A program made the translations under genes and the position numbers. From positions 62,001-126,000 of the forward strand of contig JANJXT010000063.1 of NCBI GenBank assembly GCA_024708885.1: a DNA stretch of 64,000 nt, read 5' to 3'. Below the pieces are notes generated by a model. The model saw only the letters and a program-made list of their open reading frames with translations. It was not told the origin of the DNA and made no database searches. The stretch comes from Thiobacillus sp. Its GTDB lineage: Bacteria > Pseudomonadota > Gammaproteobacteria > Burkholderiales > Thiobacillaceae. Position 1 is the stretch's first letter. Each line of letters starts with the position of its first letter. Of the stretch, positions 10,997 through 20,199 are shown piece by piece.

Positions 10997-11848
10997 CTAG
11001 CCCGCCGGCTTGGTGGTGCGCAGCCACTCGCGAATCGGCGACAAGTCGTCCCAATCCACCGCCATACCGAGGCTGCCATCGTCGTTGATCACTTTGAGCG
11101 TGCTCTGGTCCTTGGTCAGAAACAGAACTTTCCCATAGCCTTTCGGCGTTCGCCGTGCCTTGCGGGCGGCGTCCTTCACGTTTTCCTTTGTCTCGATCAG
11201 TCGCACGCCCGGCGTATCGCCGGGTACGTGCGAAAGGCATGCCACGAAGTCCGGGTAGAAATAATTCTGGTGGTCGCCACGCACCAACCTCACCGCATAC
11301 GGCTTGCGATCGGGATTGCGATGCCACCATCTCTGCCGGGAATGAAACACCATTTCGTGCAATCAAATCCTCCATCGTTTCGGTTCGAACATCCTTGTTG
11401 ATCGACACCAGGATCACGCCGTCGGGCGTGAGCAGGTCGCGCGCAAGCATCAACCGCCGATAAAGGTCCAGCCACTGCGAATGGCACCAGCGGTCGTTGG
11501 TGCCGACGTAGCGGTCATTGTAGACCCAGTCCTTGTTGCCGGTGTTGTAGGGCGGGCGATGTAGATGACGCGGATCTTGCCGCGGTGCGTGGCACGCAGC
11601 AGGCGCAGGCTGTCGAAGTTGTCGCCTTCGATGACGAGGTTGCGCGCAGGCGCGTGCCCGAGATTGCAGCTCCAGTCCGCATGCAGGCGCGGCAAGACGA
11701 TGTCGGCGTTGAGCGCGGCGTCGCGCTCGATGGCGCTGGCCTCCCAGTAGAGGCCGAGTTTCTGCTTGGTGAGATGTTCGACCAGCAGGCGGCGCAGTTG
11801 CTGTTCGTTCAGTCCGTCGAGTTGAGCCAGGAGGGAATCGGAAGCCAT
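10997..11848 (-). pseudogene. decayed type III R-M locus: frameshifted Mod N-terminus joined to Res C-terminus
   Basis: N-term MASDSLLAQLDGLNEQQLRRLLVEHLTKQKLGLYWEASAIERDAALNADIVLP...RVIYI then frame change to PPYNTGNKDWVYNDRYVGTNDRW...; Res-like tail WHRNPDRKPYAVRLVRGDHQNYFYPDFV... Confidence 0.85.
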
Positions 11849-11857
11849 CCGGCGATT

Positions 11858-13096
11858 TTACATGGACGGTTGCAGAGCCTCGTCGAGCAGTTCCACCCAG
11901 TGCAGCACAGGCAGCGAAGTGCCCGACTGCAAATGGGCGAGGCAGCCGATGTTGGCGGTGACGATGCGTTCGGGCGCGCCGGCCGTGAGGTGGCCGAGCT
12001 TGCGCGCCTTCAGCTGACCGGAAATTTCCGGTTGCAGGATCGAATAGGTGCCGGCCGAGCCGCAGCACAGGTGCGGTTCCGCCACCTGAGTGAGCTCGAA
12101 GCCGGCATCGGTCAGCAAGGCTTCGACGCCGCCGCTGAGCGTCTGCCCATGCTGCAGAGTGCAGGGGGGGTGGTAGGCGATTTTCTGCGTGAGGGGTGAG
12201 CGGTGAGCGGTGAGTGGTTTCAGTGCGTCGCGCTCGGCGACGAGGATTTCCGAAATGTCGCGGGTGGCGGCCGCGACGCGGGCGGCTTTCGCGGCATACG
12301 CGGCGTCGTGGCGCAGCAGCCAGCCGTAGTCCTTGACCATCGCCCCGCAGCCGGAGGCGGTCATCGCGATGGCTTCCACCCCGGCGTCGAGATACGGAAT
12401 CCAGGCGTCGACGTTGCGGCGTGCGGCGGCGAGGCCATCGTCGCGGTCGTTCAGATGATGCGCCAGCGCGCCGCAGCAGCCGGCTTCGTCTGCGGCACTG
12501 AGGGAAATGCCCAGCCGGTCGAGCACGCGCGCGGCGGCGGCGTTGATGTTGGGCTTCAGGCCAGGCTGCACGCAGCCGGCGAGCACCAGCATGCGGCGCG
12601 CGTGGCGCGGTGCGGGCCAGATACCCGCGTTCTCGGCGCGCGGGATGCGCGCCGCGACGAATTCCGGCAGCGTGCCGCGCACCGCCCGGCCAAGCTTCAA
12701 TGCGCCATTGAACAGCCAGGGCGTGGCGAGGCTGGTTTTCAATGCGGTGCGCGCGGCGGTGGCGAGCGGGCTGCGCGTGACTTTTTGGTCGACGAGCTGG
12801 CGGCCGATGTCGAGCAGCTTGCCGTATTCGACACCCGAGGGGCAGGTGGTTTCGCAGTTGCGGCAGCTGAGGCAGCGGTCGAGGTGCAGCTGGGTCTTCG
12901 ACGTCGGTGTCGCGCCCTCGAGCACTTGCTTGATCAGGTAGATGCGGCCGCGCGGCGAGTCGAGTTCGTTGCCGAGAATCTGGTAGGTGGGGCAGGTGGC
13001 GAGACAGAAACCGCAGTGCACACAACTTCGGAGAATGTGCTCGGCGGTCTCGCCGTCGGGGGTGCCGCGCAGGGATGCGGCGAGTTCGGTCTGCAT
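11858..13096 (-). CDS. glcF: glycolate oxidase iron-sulfur subunit GlcF
   Basis: CVHCGFCLATCPTY, CLSCRNCETTCPSG, CCG motifs; 412 aa. Confidence 0.93.
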   Translation of the reverse strand: MQTELAASLRGTPDGETAEHILRSCVHCGFCLATCPTYQILGNELDSPRGRIYLIKQVLEGATPTSKTQLHLDRCLSCRNCETTCPSGVEYGKLLDIGRQLVDQKVTRSPLATAARTALKTSLATPWLFNGALKLGRAVRGTLPEFVAARIPRAENAGIWPAPRHARRMLVLAGCVQPGLKPNINAAAARVLDRLGISLSAADEAGCCGALAHHLNDRDDGLAAARRNVDAWIPYLDAGVEAIAMTASGCGAMVKDYGWLLRHDAAYAAKAARVAAATRDISEILVAERDALKPLTAHRSPLTQKIAYHPPCTLQHGQTLSGGVEALLTDAGFELTQVAEPHLCCGSAGTYSILQPEISGQLKARKLGHLTAGAPERIVTANIGCLAHLQSGTSLPVLHWVELLDEALQPSM

Positions 13097-13097
13097 G

Positions 13098-14243
13098 TCA
13101 GAAGTCCGGGTACATGCGGCCGCGGTTGAGAATCCCACGCGGGTCGAAGCGCTGTTTGAGCGCGTACTGGACGGTGCGCATGGCCGGCGACAGCGGCGCG
13201 AACACGCCGTCATGGAGCGCAGCAAAGCGCGCGTTTGCCGCGGCGCCCGCATGCGGCGGGGCGCCGTAGAACAAGGTGGCGTGGCCGCCGGCCGCGTGGG
13301 CCGCCGCGCGCAGCGTCGCGGCCGGAAGATCGCTGGCGAGCCAGCGCAGCGCGCCGCCCCATTCGATCCACTGCGCGTCGCCGAGACGCAGCGGCGGCGT
13401 GCTCGATTTCACCGCCAGACGCCACAGCGGGCGTGTGCCGAAGAAGGGCGTGGCATGGTCGCGCAGGCGCTGCCAGAATGCGCCGCCGTCGGGCAGGATC
13501 TCGCCACCGAGCTTCGCCTGCGCAGCGCACACCGCCGAGGCGGCGCCGGAGAGCCGCAGCGTCAGCACGCCGGCGTGCCAGGCGCTGGCCGACTGCGGCA
13601 ACGGCAGACCGGCCCATTCGTTCATCCTCCCGATCGCGGCCGTCTCGTCCAATTCGAACTGGAGCGTGGTTTCCGCGGCGGGTCTGGGCAGCACCTTCAG
13701 CGAGACCTCGGTGATGACGCCCAGGGTGCCGAGCGCGCCGACCATCAGGCGCGACACGTCGTAGCCGGCGACGTTCTTGATCACCTGGCCGCCGAAGCGC
13801 AGCGGCTGGCCGGTGCCGTCGACGATGCGCACGCCGAGCACGAAGTCGCGCGCGGCACCGGCGTAGGGCCGGCGCGGGCCGGACAGTCCGGCGGCAACCG
13901 CGCCCCCAAGCGTGGCATTACTCGGTTTGGGCGCACGCAGCGCGTCGTTTGCCCCCTCGCCCGCGTGCGGGAAATGGTTGCCGCCGAAATGCGGCGGCTC
14001 GAACGCCAGCATCTGGCCGTGTGCGTCGAGCAGCGCTTCGATCTCGGCAAGCGGCGTGCCGGCGCACGCGGTCAGCACCAGTTCCGTCGGCTGATAGTCG
14101 ACGACGCCAGCGAGGCCATGCGTCGACAGCACTTCCCCCTCGTCGGCATTGCCGTAGAAGCCTTTGCTGCCGCCCCCCTGGATGATGAGTGGCGTCTCCT
14201 CGGCGTATGCGGCGCGGATGCGCTCGATGATCGTGTCGGGCAT
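13098..14243 (-). CDS. glcE: glycolate oxidase FAD-binding subunit GlcE
   Basis: FAD_binding_4-like; GGQVIKNVAGYDVSRLMVGALGTLGVITEVSLKVLPRP. Confidence 0.93.
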   Translation of the reverse strand: MPDTIIERIRAAYAEETPLIIQGGGSKGFYGNADEGEVLSTHGLAGVVDYQPTELVLTACAGTPLAEIEALLDAHGQMLAFEPPHFGGNHFPHAGEGANDALRAPKPSNATLGGAVAAGLSGPRRPYAGAARDFVLGVRIVDGTGQPLRFGGQVIKNVAGYDVSRLMVGALGTLGVITEVSLKVLPRPAAETTLQFELDETAAIGRMNEWAGLPLPQSASAWHAGVLTLRLSGAASAVCAAQAKLGGEILPDGGAFWQRLRDHATPFFGTRPLWRLAVKSSTPPLRLGDAQWIEWGGALRWLASDLPAATLRAAAHAAGGHATLFYGAPPHAGAAANARFAALHDGVFAPLSPAMRTVQYALKQRFDPRGILNRGRMYPDF

Positions 14244-15694
14244 CAGAACCTCGGCAGCTCTGGATGCGGCAACTGGCCGCCGTGCACGTGCATCGCGCCC
14301 CATTCGGCGCAGCGGTGCAGCTCGGGCACGGCCTTGCCGGGATTGAGCAAGCCCGCCGGGTCGAACGCGGCCTTCACCGCGTGGAAGCGCGCCAGTTCGG
14401 GCGCGGCGAACTGCGTGCACATCTGCCGGATCTTCTCCAGGCCGACGCCGTGTTCGCCGGTGATGGTGCCGCCGACCTCGACGCACAGTTCGAGGATCCT
14501 GCCGCCGAAGGTTTCTGCCTGGTCGAGTTCGCCCGGCCGGTTGACGTCGTAGAGGATGAGCGGATGCAGGTTGCCGTCGCCGGCATGGAACACGTTCGCC
14601 ACGCGCAGTCCGAATTCCGCGCTCATTTCGCGGATGCGCTGCAGCACGTGCGGCAGCTGCGCGCGCGGGATGGTGCCGTCCATGCAGTAATAATCGGGCG
14701 CGAGACGCCCGACCGCGGGAAACGCGGCCTTGCGCCCGGCCCAGAACTTGAGGCGTTGTTCCTCGCTGTCGGCGGTGCGGATCTCGGTCGCGCCCGAGGC
14801 TGCAAGCACGTCGTGTACGGTCCGGATGTCGTCCGACACTTCCTCGTTGACGCCATCGACCTCGCACAGGAGCAGTGCCTCGGCCATCGGGTAGCCCGCG
14901 TGGACGAAGGCTTCGGCGGCCTCGATCGCGAGGCGGTCCATCATTTCGAGGCCCGCCGGAACGACACCGGCGGCGATGATGTTGCCGACCGCGGCGCCGG
15001 CTTGTGCGACGTCGTCGAACGCGGCGAGCACCACCTGCGCACGCTCGGGGCGCGGCAAGAGCTTGACCGTGACCTCGGTGATCACCGCCAGCATGCCTTC
15101 CGAGCCGGTCAGCAAGGCGAGGAGGTCGTAGCCCGGCGCGTCGAGCGCGTCGCTGCCGATTTCCAGCAATTGGCCGTCGATGGTCCACGCGCGCAGCTTC
15201 AGGATGTTGTGCACGGTCAGTCCGTATTTCAGGCAGTGCACACCACCCGAGTTTTCGGCGACGTTGCCGCCGATCGAGCAGGCGATCTGCGACGAAGGGT
15301 CGGGCGCATAGTAGAGCCCATGCGCCGCGGCGGCCTCGGAGATGGCGAGGTTGCGCACGCCGGGCTCGACCACCGCGGTGCGCGCCAACGGATCGAGCGA
15401 CTTGATGCGCTTGAGCTTCGTCAGCACCAGCAGCACCGCGCCGTCGATGGGCAGGGCGCCGGCGGCAAGGCCCGTGCCGGCGCCGCGTGCCACAACGGCG
15501 ATCTTCTCCGCATGGCACAGCCGCAGGATCGCCGCCACCTGCGCCTCGTTCTCCGGCAGCGCCACGACGTCGGGTACGTTGCGGTACGCGGCGAGGCCGT
15601 CGGATTCGAAGGGCGCGAGATCCTCGCGCTCGTGGAGTACGCAGTGGGCGGGCAGAATGCCACGCAGCTTGGAAAGGAAGGCGGGGCTCAGCAT
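14243..15694 (-). CDS. glcD: glycolate oxidase subunit GlcD (FAD-linked)
   Basis: ENSGGVHCLKYGLTVHNIL; GTITGEHGVGLEK. Confidence 0.95.
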   Translation of the reverse strand: MLSPAFLSKLRGILPAHCVLHEREDLAPFESDGLAAYRNVPDVVALPENEAQVAAILRLCHAEKIAVVARGAGTGLAAGALPIDGAVLLVLTKLKRIKSLDPLARTAVVEPGVRNLAISEAAAAHGLYYAPDPSSQIACSIGGNVAENSGGVHCLKYGLTVHNILKLRAWTIDGQLLEIGSDALDAPGYDLLALLTGSEGMLAVITEVTVKLLPRPERAQVVLAAFDDVAQAGAAVGNIIAAGVVPAGLEMMDRLAIEAAEAFVHAGYPMAEALLLCEVDGVNEEVSDDIRTVHDVLAASGATEIRTADSEEQRLKFWAGRKAAFPAVGRLAPDYYCMDGTIPRAQLPHVLQRIREMSAEFGLRVANVFHAGDGNLHPLILYDVNRPGELDQAETFGGRILELCVEVGGTITGEHGVGLEKIRQMCTQFAAPELARFHAVKAAFDPAGLLNPGKAVPELHRCAEWGAMHVHGGQLPHPELPRF

Positions 15695-15711
15695 GACAAA
15701 AACGGAAGCAG

Positions 15712-17046
15712 TCAGGCCGCGAGTGTAGCCGGGCTCGCGTGCGCGTGCGAGGGCGCGAGCCGCCGGTAGGCTGCGGCGAGTGCGCCGTCGTCGCCGACGT
15801 TGCCGGGGAAGATCACCACGGGAAGCCGTGGCAGGCGATGATCGGCAGGCGTCTGCACCACCGTGACGCCGGGGAGTAGCTGGCCCAGCACGCGCGCGGC
15901 AGCCAGCTCCAGACCGCTCGACAGCACGTCGTTGGACGTGATGCCGCCCTTGCTGACGAGGAAGCCGAGCGTCGCGGGCAGCCGCTTCACGATGTCCATC
16001 AGCGTGCCGGAGACGGTCTCGCCGAAGGCCAGGCGTTCGGCCGCGCTGGCAAATTTCAGTTCGCTGCGGCTGGTGAAGATCACCGGAGTCAGGCCCTGCG
16101 CGTGCGCATGCGCGATGCTCGCCGTGAGTTCGCCGACGACGGCGGCGCGCGCGCCCGGCAGATGGGCGACGTCGAGCGGCAGGCCGATCACGCCGCGTTC
16201 CTTCAACAGCGCGCTGAGCTGCGCAGTGGTCTTGGCCACGTGCGAGCCGACCACCACCGCACCGGGGCGAGCGTCGCGCACCCGAGTCACGAAGGCCTCT
16301 GCAGCGACCGGCTGCGGCGGCAGCTTCGCCAGTGCCGTGAGCAGCGAGGCGGCGCTGCGGAACAGCAGGCGGCGGCCCCCAGCGGCCGCCTTCAGCGCCG
16401 CGTCGGCGAAGATGCGGTAGTCGTCGGGGGTTTCGCCGTCGACCGCACCGACAGCGTCGTTCGTAAGCGAAGCGAGCCACGCACCGGCCTTGCCGGCGCG
16501 CAGGTCGGCGAGCGTCAGGCGCGCGACGGCGGTGGCGGCAACGCGCCCCCCGGTTTTTTCGGCGACGTAGTCGGGCAGGAACGCCGTCGTGTAGCCGAAC
16601 ACCGAATCACGCGCGAATTCCGTTTCGTGCGTCGGCACCGGCGTGCCGTCGACGATCAGATAATGCGTGCCGTCGCGCGTGATGCGCCCGCCCTCGAAGA
16701 ACGCCGGGGTCAGCAGGGTTGCATCGAACGGCCCGAGGACCGCGTTCATCGCGTCGGTCTCCACCGGATAGTGGCCGCGCAGCGTCGAGTCGGAACGCGA
16801 TACGAACAATACCGGCCCGGCGTAATCGGCGAGCGCCGTCTTGAGGTTGCCGCACACCTCGCGCGTCACCGCGGCGGCGCGTGCTGCATCCATGCCGCGC
16901 GTGTTGGTGAGCACGAAGAACAGCGGCGCCGCGTCGGCCAGCGCCGTCTTCAGCGTGGCGACGTCCCAGCGCGTCAGCAGCAGGCAGGAATGCACCGTCT
17001 GCGAGCCGGTGGGGTCGTCGTCGAGAACGATGATTTTCGGGTTCAT
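15712..17046 (-). CDS. four-carbon acid sugar kinase family protein (DUF1537/OtnK-like)
   Basis: DDDPTGSQTVHSC; SRSDSTLRGHYPVE; SKGGITSNDVLSSGL. Confidence 0.9.
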   Translation of the reverse strand: MNPKIIVLDDDPTGSQTVHSCLLLTRWDVATLKTALADAAPLFFVLTNTRGMDAARAAAVTREVCGNLKTALADYAGPVLFVSRSDSTLRGHYPVETDAMNAVLGPFDATLLTPAFFEGGRITRDGTHYLIVDGTPVPTHETEFARDSVFGYTTAFLPDYVAEKTGGRVAATAVARLTLADLRAGKAGAWLASLTNDAVGAVDGETPDDYRIFADAALKAAAGGRRLLFRSAASLLTALAKLPPQPVAAEAFVTRVRDARPGAVVVGSHVAKTTAQLSALLKERGVIGLPLDVAHLPGARAAVVGELTASIAHAHAQGLTPVIFTSRSELKFASAAERLAFGETVSGTLMDIVKRLPATLGFLVSKGGITSNDVLSSGLELAAARVLGQLLPGVTVVQTPADHRLPRLPVVIFPGNVGDDGALAAAYRRLAPSHAHASPATLAA

Positions 17047-17063
17047 GGGGAAAACCTTTGTTT

Positions 17064-19319
17064 TCAAGCCGCCGCGCGCTCCAGCATCGCCAGCGCCCGC
17101 TCGGCCATCGCCTGCGCGTTCATGCCGTTGAAGTCGAACAGCTGCTGCGGGCTGGCGGTGGTTTCGCCGCGTTTCCAGCAGAACACGTCGCGCTCGCTGG
17201 CCTGGCTGCGCAGCAGAACGGGTTCCAGCGGTGCCGACGGACCGCCGCTGACGCCGATCAGCACGTCGCCGTGGAACATCGTCTTGAACGCGGCGTCGTC
17301 CATGAAGCGGCCGTCGGGTTCCGACACGCTGTCCCACGGCACGTCGCCCGGGCGGTACAGGCGGCGGGGGTTGACCACGGCGACGATGCGCGAGCCGATG
17401 CCGGCCTCGGCGAGCTTGTCGGCGGCGGCAAGCACCGGGCCCAGCACCATGTCGCCGGTCACCGCGAACACGACGGTGTGCGCGCCTGTCGTTTCCTTCA
17501 GCACCATCGCGCCCTCGTCGATCGCCTGGCGGCTCTGCGCCATGGTGGCATGGATCGGCAGCGGCGACTTCGAGGCGGTGATGACGATGCCCTTGTTGTG
17601 TTGCTTCAGGGCCCAGTCGTAGCTCGCCTGGATCATGTTGGCGTCGACCGGGAACAGCGGGTAGACGTTGCCGTTGCGCATCATCGCGGCGAAATAGCTT
17701 TCGATTTCGGGGCGCTGATGGGTCCAGCCGTTGCGGCCCTGCTCCAGCGCGCCGGCGGTGAACAGGCACACCGTCGCCGGCGTCGGGCGGCGCAGCTCGG
17801 CCATCGCCTGCGTCACCGTCTGCCAGATCGGCAGGCCGTTGATGGCGAAGGACTCGTAGCTGCACCACAGGCTGCGGCCGCCGAACAGCGCGACGCCCAC
17901 CGCGAGGCCGGCGCAGGCGTCCTCGTTGAGCGGCTCGTACACTTGCCCCGACGGCCCCTGGAAGTAGAGCGCGTCGGCGGTCGGATGGCGGATCGTCAGC
18001 GCCTGGTTGATGTTGGCCATGCCCGAGGCCTCGTTGCCGTCGGCGTTGGTGACGACGAACAGCGGGTCGCGGCGGCCGACTTCGGCGACCACGTGGCCGA
18101 AGGCGGTGGTCGGCACGTGGTTCTCGCCGACCGCGAACTCGTTGAGCGGCAGACCGTCGAGACTGGGCAGCGCGCGCACGCTTTCGGTCACCGCGACCTT
18201 GGCGGCGGGGCCGCCGCCGGCGTGGCGGAAGTTCTCGCGCGTCACCTTCCACGCCTGGATCGGCAGCGCACGGCGCTGCAATCCATCCTTCACGTCGTCG
18301 GAATCGAGCGTGTGGTGCGCGTAGAGGTTGTGCGACTTGGCGCCGGTGGCGTGCACGCCCGCGCCCTTCAACTGCTTGACAATGAGGCAGGCGCGGCGGC
18401 CGCCCAATGCACTTTTCGCGGCGGCGTCGGCGGCCTTGAGGATGGCGGCGGTAAAAGCCATGCGCGCGGCGAAGCCGAAGGTCGTGGAGTCGGCGTAGGC
18501 CGACATCGTCGGCCCCTGATCAGGGTAGCCCGGGGCGTCGGGCGTGTCGGCGAACTCGCGGGCTTCGACGAGATGCACCTCGTCGAAGCCGTGCGCGCGC
18601 CAGTAGGCGGTCATGCGCGCGTTGTCCCACAGCGACACCATGCTGTGGTGCTCCTGCGAGTAGCCGTTCCACACCAGCACCGGCAGATAGTTGGTGACGT
18701 CCGGATACGCCGTGGCGAAGTGCTGGAACGCGCTCATGATGTAGGGTTCGCCCAAGCCGCCGTCGCCGATGGTGACCGGGAACAGTTTGTCGCGGTGCAG
18801 GTAGGCGCCGGCCATGGCGAAGTGCTGGCCCTGGCCCAGGGGGCCGGCAGGGGCCAGCAGGCCGGGGATCGCGCCGGAGAGGTGGCCCAGCAGGCCGTGG
18901 CGCTCGCGGAAGCGCGCGCGCATCTCGGCCACGCTATGGATGCCCATGGCTTCCAGCGAGGAGTCGAGGAACATCGCCGAGTAGAAGCCCGGCGCGTGGT
19001 GGCCGACCTCGGTCACCATATTGCGGTGGCCCAAGAGATGCAGCGCGGCGACGGCGTCGGCGCTCGAGGCGAAGCCGCCCGGGTGGCCCGACGACTTGCT
19101 GCCGGTGACCTGCAGCGTCAGATAGCGCAGCGCGTCGGCGGCGAGCAGGGTCTGGTAGACGGATGCCTCGCTGGTGACGTCGGGCAGCGCGGGTTGCGTG
19201 GGGCCCAAGAGCGGCGCGGCACCCAGGCGGTCGATTTCAGGGAAGCTGTCGGCAAAATACTGGATGCCCTCGCAGAAGGCGGGCGGGGTTTCAAGGGCGG
19301 ACTGCAACTGGGCACTCAT
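17064..19319 (-). CDS. TPP-dependent phosphoketolase/transketolase-like enzyme
   Basis: 751 aa; TGSKSSGHPGG (transketolase-like), GDGGLGEPYIM, NGWTHQRPEIESYF and PVDANMIQASYDWAL (phosphoketolase-like). Confidence 0.8.
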   Translation of the reverse strand: MSAQLQSALETPPAFCEGIQYFADSFPEIDRLGAAPLLGPTQPALPDVTSEASVYQTLLAADALRYLTLQVTGSKSSGHPGGFASSADAVAALHLLGHRNMVTEVGHHAPGFYSAMFLDSSLEAMGIHSVAEMRARFRERHGLLGHLSGAIPGLLAPAGPLGQGQHFAMAGAYLHRDKLFPVTIGDGGLGEPYIMSAFQHFATAYPDVTNYLPVLVWNGYSQEHHSMVSLWDNARMTAYWRAHGFDEVHLVEAREFADTPDAPGYPDQGPTMSAYADSTTFGFAARMAFTAAILKAADAAAKSALGGRRACLIVKQLKGAGVHATGAKSHNLYAHHTLDSDDVKDGLQRRALPIQAWKVTRENFRHAGGGPAAKVAVTESVRALPSLDGLPLNEFAVGENHVPTTAFGHVVAEVGRRDPLFVVTNADGNEASGMANINQALTIRHPTADALYFQGPSGQVYEPLNEDACAGLAVGVALFGGRSLWCSYESFAINGLPIWQTVTQAMAELRRPTPATVCLFTAGALEQGRNGWTHQRPEIESYFAAMMRNGNVYPLFPVDANMIQASYDWALKQHNKGIVITASKSPLPIHATMAQSRQAIDEGAMVLKETTGAHTVVFAVTGDMVLGPVLAAADKLAEAGIGSRIVAVVNPRRLYRPGDVPWDSVSEPDGRFMDDAAFKTMFHGDVLIGVSGGPSAPLEPVLLRSQASERDVFCWKRGETTASPQQLFDFNGMNAQAMAERALAMLERAAA

Positions 19320-19345
19320 GGCCTATCCTCTCACAATGTGAAATT

Positions 19346-19364
19346 GTTTCGCGCCATGCGAAAC
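19346..19364. promoter_or_regulatory. candidate IclR-family operator
   Basis: GTTTCGC-GCCAT-GCGAAAC perfect 7-bp inverted repeat in the divergent intergenic region. Confidence 0.6.
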
Positions 19365-19426
19365 GATGGGCGTATTGAAGCAGTAAACTACGGTCAATTT
19401 CGTATCGCGTGATAAATTTTCACTTC

Positions 19427-20191
19427 ATGAAAAACACCAGCTCGTCGATCCAGGTCCTCGACCGCGCCATGGCACTGGTCGGCATTCTGTCGCGCGCACC
19501 CGGGCCGATGGGGCTGACCCGGCTCGCCGGCGAGGCCGGCCTGCACACCGCCAGCGCACACCGCATCCTCGGCGCGCTGACGGCGCACGGCCTGGTCGAG
19601 AAGACCGGCGCCGGCGAGTACGATCTGGGCGTGCGCTGGCTCGAAGTGGGCAATCGCTTACGGGCACGGCTGAACATCCGCCAGGTGGCGATGCCGGTGA
19701 TGCAGCAACTCGCCGAGGCGACCGGCGAGACGGTCAATCTGATCGTCCGGCGTGGCGACGAAGCGGTCTACGTCGAGCGCGTGTCGTCCGGCCAGACCCT
19801 GATCCAGGTGGTGCAGGTGGTCGGTGCGCATGCGCCGCTGCACGTGACCGCGGTCGGCAAAATCTTCCTCGCCGAGGACAGCGCCAGCGGCGTCATGGGC
19901 TATGCCGAGCGCACCAAGCTGCCCGCCTACACCGCCAACACGCTGGTGACGCTGGATGCGCTGCGCGGCGAGCTGGACACCATCCGCCGCGACCGGCTCG
20001 CCTACGACCGCGAGGAAGCCGAGCTCGGCGTCGCCTGCATCGGCGCGCCGATCCGCGACGCGGAGGGCAAGCTCGTCGCCGGCCTGTCGATCTCGGCCCC
20101 GGCCGAGCGCCACAAACCAGACTGGGCCGAAGCGCTACGCGAGGCCGCCGCCCGCATCGGCGCCGCGCTGGGCTATTCCGGCGACGCCTGA
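19427..20191 (+). CDS. IclR family transcriptional regulator
   Basis: N-term HTH SIQVLDRAMALVGILSRAPGPMGLTRLAGEAGLHTASAHRILGAL plus effector domain. Confidence 0.93.
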   Translation: MKNTSSSIQVLDRAMALVGILSRAPGPMGLTRLAGEAGLHTASAHRILGALTAHGLVEKTGAGEYDLGVRWLEVGNRLRARLNIRQVAMPVMQQLAEATGETVNLIVRRGDEAVYVERVSSGQTLIQVVQVVGAHAPLHVTAVGKIFLAEDSASGVMGYAERTKLPAYTANTLVTLDALRGELDTIRRDRLAYDREEAELGVACIGAPIRDAEGKLVAGLSISAPAERHKPDWAEALREAAARIGAALGYSGDA

Positions 20192-20199
20192 ACTTCGCA

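Noticed and set aside
17058-19412. 784-aa plus-strand ORF
   Set aside because: Antisense to the phosphoketolase-like gene; His/Arg/Gly-rich with no recognisable domain.
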